The notes beneath the pieces are model-generated. The model was not told the DNA's origin. It did no database searches and saw only the letters and a program-made list of their open reading frames with translations. Below are positions 7,282-8,510 of a stretch of DNA of 8,510 bases, piece by piece. Location of the stretch: the NCBI GenBank assembly GCA_030593665.1, contig JAUVGS010000062.1:1-8510 (forward strand), read 5' to 3'. A program made the translations under genes and the position numbers. Position 1 is the stretch's first letter, and each line of letters starts with the position of its first letter. The DNA comes from Chitinivibrionales bacterium. Its GTDB lineage: Bacteria > Fibrobacterota > Chitinivibrionia > Chitinivibrionales > JANQEN01.

Positions 7282-7347
7282 TTGACAAAAAGTACAGAAA
7301 ACGAACATCTAGAAATTACCTGTTTAAAGGAAATTAAATTTAAATGA
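7282..7347 (+). CDS. Possible 21-residue leader peptide ahead of the small LPP20 gene
   Basis: TTG at 7282 follows AAAGGAGG (7265-7272) with nine bases between, and reads MTKSTENEHLEITCLKEIKF plus one Lys before TGA at 7345-7347. The stop overlaps the start of the AAAGGAGG that serves the gene at 7360. That geometry would allow translational coupling. TTGACA here could instead be a promoter -35 box, but no good -10 lies 16-18 bp downstream. Without comparative data this is only a candidate. Confidence 0.18.
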   Translation: MTKSTENEHLEITCLKEIKFK

Positions 7348-7359
7348 AAGGAGGCTGAT

Positions 7360-7938
7360 ATGCCTTGTGTTACAAAAATATCCGATGTTATACAGACCAT
7401 TTTCAGGGGGATCATTGTTGTCACCGTTTCTTTCACATTGATAAACTGTGCCGGTGCGAAACCCGGTACCGGCTATGTCGAGGATACACCTGATGATATC
7501 CAGAAGCTTATAAAGAAAGAGTTTTCAGAAGCCGTCTATGCTGTTGGGACGGCCACCGGGCCGGATGAAGGCACCTCGACCCGTAAGGCAACCCTTCAGG
7601 CACGCGCGGAAATTGCCCGCGAATTCAAATCGCAGATTGATGTACTGCAGAAGAGCTATGAAGAGTCGATTAACGACAAAGCCGTCGAAGAGTACCAGCA
7701 GGCAACCGAGATTTTTGCTACCCTTGAAGTCGTGGGTTCAAAAATTGCCAAGTCCATGGTTCGCGAAGAGAAGGACGGAACTTATTCCGCAAAGGTCCTT
7801 GTGGTGCTTTCAGCGGAACAACTTAAGGCCCTTATGGATGAAAAGATGCAGGCCTATACCTCGTTTAGGGCATCAAAGGCCTATAAAGAACTTGAAGAGC
7901 GGGTTGAGCGGGAAAGAAGTCTGGCAACGGCTGAATAA
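7360..7938 (+). CDS. Small LPP20-like lipoprotein
   Basis: The 192-residue protein has a long hydrophobic N-terminus ending in L27-I-N-C30, a lipobox with the unusual Asn at -1. Residues 57-110 (AVYAVGTATGPDEGTSTRKA, then TLQARAEIAREFKSQIDVLQ) match the LPP20 pattern of a 'Y.vG.a' strand followed by an Ala/Arg-rich helix. A second strand pair (SAKVLVVLSAEQL) follows, and the last about 35 residues are charged helix, possibly a coiled coil. Its length is close to that of classical FlgP/LPP20 proteins. The start is well supported by AAAGGAGG (7347-7354) five bases upstream. It lies 142 bp after the FlgO-like gene and could have its own transcript. It is distinct in sequence from the larger LPP20 protein at 2708, so the locus has two non-redundant LPP20 members. 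Confidence 0.87.
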   Translation: MPCVTKISDVIQTIFRGIIVVTVSFTLINCAGAKPGTGYVEDTPDDIQKLIKKEFSEAVYAVGTATGPDEGTSTRKATLQARAEIAREFKSQIDVLQKSYEESINDKAVEEYQQATEIFATLEVVGSKIAKSMVREEKDGTYSAKVLVVLSAEQLKALMDEKMQAYTSFRASKAYKELEERVERERSLATAE

Positions 7939-8241
7939 CCGGTAAAGATTTTTGGTAATCGTTGACTGGTACGATTGTATCGTTTCCAGCAGCAGATCCG
8001 GGCTGGTTGGAAAGGACGGGGACGATCACACGATCAACGCCTTTTTCATTGTCAGTATCTGTAACCCGCAGACTGCATATATAGCTCTGGACAGTTGCAG
8101 GTACATAAATTATTGTATTCCCGAATGATGTTACTCTGGAGATATTAAAAAGAACTACCGATTCTTTCAGTAATCAGCGGGACTTGAAGAATTCGATTTC
8201 AGATGTCCGATTTTCAAACAGGATGTATATTTCTTTATAAA
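7939..8241 (-). pseudogene. Decayed secreted-protein fragment with PKD-like segment
   Basis: Reading the minus strand from the edge of element B, one frame stays open across the whole gap except for a single TGA at 8174-8176. Before the stop it reads YKEIYILFENRTSEIEFFKS. After it, it reads LKESVVLFNISRVTSFGNTI, then IYVPATVQSY, then ICSLRVTDTDNEKGVDRVIV. The last stretch has the PKD-domain pattern 'Y.v.L.VtD.dg..d.d.v.V.V'. PKD domains are extracellular beta-sandwich modules of secreted or surface proteins. There is no start codon, and the frame continues into the antisense of the LPP20 gene, where it must be meaningless. So both ends are lost and an internal stop is present. Element B sits exactly at the 5' edge, so insertion may have cut the gene. 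Confidence 0.5.
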
Positions 8242-8269
8242 TAGTGTCTGTCTGAAAACTAAGTTTAAC

Positions 8270-8476
8270 TGTCATTTCGACCGCAGGGAGAAAGTACAAA
8301 TTATACAATAGAAACAATCCCGATGTTTTTTATCGGGATTGATCCTCCTTATTCTTCAGAACGGAGTGACAAATCTATCTTTTCTAAGAATCAACAACTT
8401 ACAGAGTTGATTGGTCGGGCTGTAATGCAGTCTTACCAATCTCTGCTACCGCGGTCTCCCTGCGGTCGAAATGACA
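8270..8476. repeat. 22-bp perfect sub-terminal inverted repeat of element B
   Basis: 8270-8291 and 8455-8476 are exact reverse complements over 22 bases. Copy A has only a degraded counterpart (GTCATTTCCCTCC near its left end, AATGACAATGACGG near its right). Between the arms lie the 8315-8341 hairpin and weaker palindromes such as GATTGGT...ACCAATC (8409-8441), so a transcript of this region could fold extensively. Confidence 0.8.
8315..8341. repeat. Perfect 10-bp hairpin with GTTTTTT loop, element B
   Basis: CAATCCCGAT (8315-8324) and ATCGGGATTG (8332-8341) are perfect reverse complements around GTTTTTT (8325-8331). ACAATAGAA occupies 8305-8313 with a one-base spacer, exactly as in element A. 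Five of ten stem positions differ from copy A and every change is matched on the other arm. Confidence 0.75.
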
Positions 8477-8510
8477 AAATGATGTGTTTCCGGCCAGGCA
8501 CTAAATAGTA

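Larger units (their letters stand above)
8242..8503. mobile_element. MITE-like non-coding element, copy B, TA-flanked terminal inverted repeats
   Basis: The left end reads TAGTGTCTGTCTGAAAAC. The reverse complement of the right end reads TAGTGCCTGGCCGGAAAC. Both are the same family as the ends of copy A. About 25 bp further in, a 22-bp perfect inverted repeat (8270-8291 with 8455-8476) includes CATTTCGACCGCAGGGAG. Copy B is 262 bp, and its internal order (nonamer, hairpin, CTTCAGAA, TGACAA) parallels copy A. No credible protein is encoded. TA at both edges fits a TA target duplication. Confidence 0.65.

Noticed and set aside
7282..7312. Consensus TTGACA as a promoter -35 for the small LPP20 gene.
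   Set aside because: No acceptable -10 hexamer lies 16-18 bp downstream (best is CATCTA), so a promoter cannot be supported.
7257..8016. Shared 13-mer TGGTTGGAAAGGA at about 7257 and about 8003.
   Set aside because: Similarity stops at the 13-mer; one such match in 8.5 kb is expected by chance, and the second copy lies inside the PKD-like remnant.
8323..8508. 61-codon open frame on the plus strand inside element B.
   Set aside because: It is formed across inverted-repeat arms and hairpins, has no ribosome binding site and no protein-like pattern.

Overview
This window reads as chromosomal DNA from a diderm (Gram-negative) bacterium. The evidence is a run of secreted or lipidated envelope proteins, including an MltC-type murein transglycosylase, two LPP20-type lipoproteins and a FlgO/CsgG-like lipoprotein. 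Recognisable starts use strong GGAGG-type ribosome binding sites, and TGA acts as a stop, so the code looks standard. No 16S or core gene is present, so the phylum cannot be fixed. The mix of LPP20, PEGA and abundant intergenic palindromes would suit an environmental FCB-group or spirochaete-like lineage, but that is only an impression.

Layout. 1-248 is AT-rich with one candidate promoter. 249-641 encodes a DUF559 (Vsr-fold) nuclease-like protein with altered active-site positions. 642-736 holds nothing firm. 737-960 is a non-coding element (copy A) with TA-flanked terminal inverted repeats. 963-1339 is a probable frameshifted gene remnant that abuts copy A. 1272-7938 is the core of the window: five same-strand envelope genes (MltC-like transglycosylase, LPP20 lipoprotein, PEGA/coiled-coil protein, FlgO/CsgG-like lipoprotein with an unknown C-terminal domain, small LPP20 lipoprotein). 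Their gaps are 50, 152, -1 and 142 bp. Two of the gaps hold palindromic repeats. 7939-8241 carries a decayed minus-strand gene with a PKD-like segment. 8242-8503 is a second element (copy B) of the same family as copy A.

How the genes may work together. The set combines a peptidoglycan-cutting enzyme, LPP20 lipoproteins (the FlgP class), a FlgO/CsgG-like lipoprotein and a PEGA protein. In vibrios, FlgO, FlgP and FlgT form or support outer-membrane rings around the flagellum. Here the same kinds of protein occur with no flagellar gene in view, next to an enzyme that could open the peptidoglycan layer. A ring- or pore-like envelope assembly is a reasonable inference but is not proven.

The most unexpected signal outside the genes is the pair of short elements. 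They share TA-flanked ends, and each contains a perfect 10-bp stem with the same GTTTTTT loop and the same upstream nonamer ACAATAGAA. The stem sequences differ by compensated changes, which points to conserved structure. Each copy directly abuts a decayed gene.
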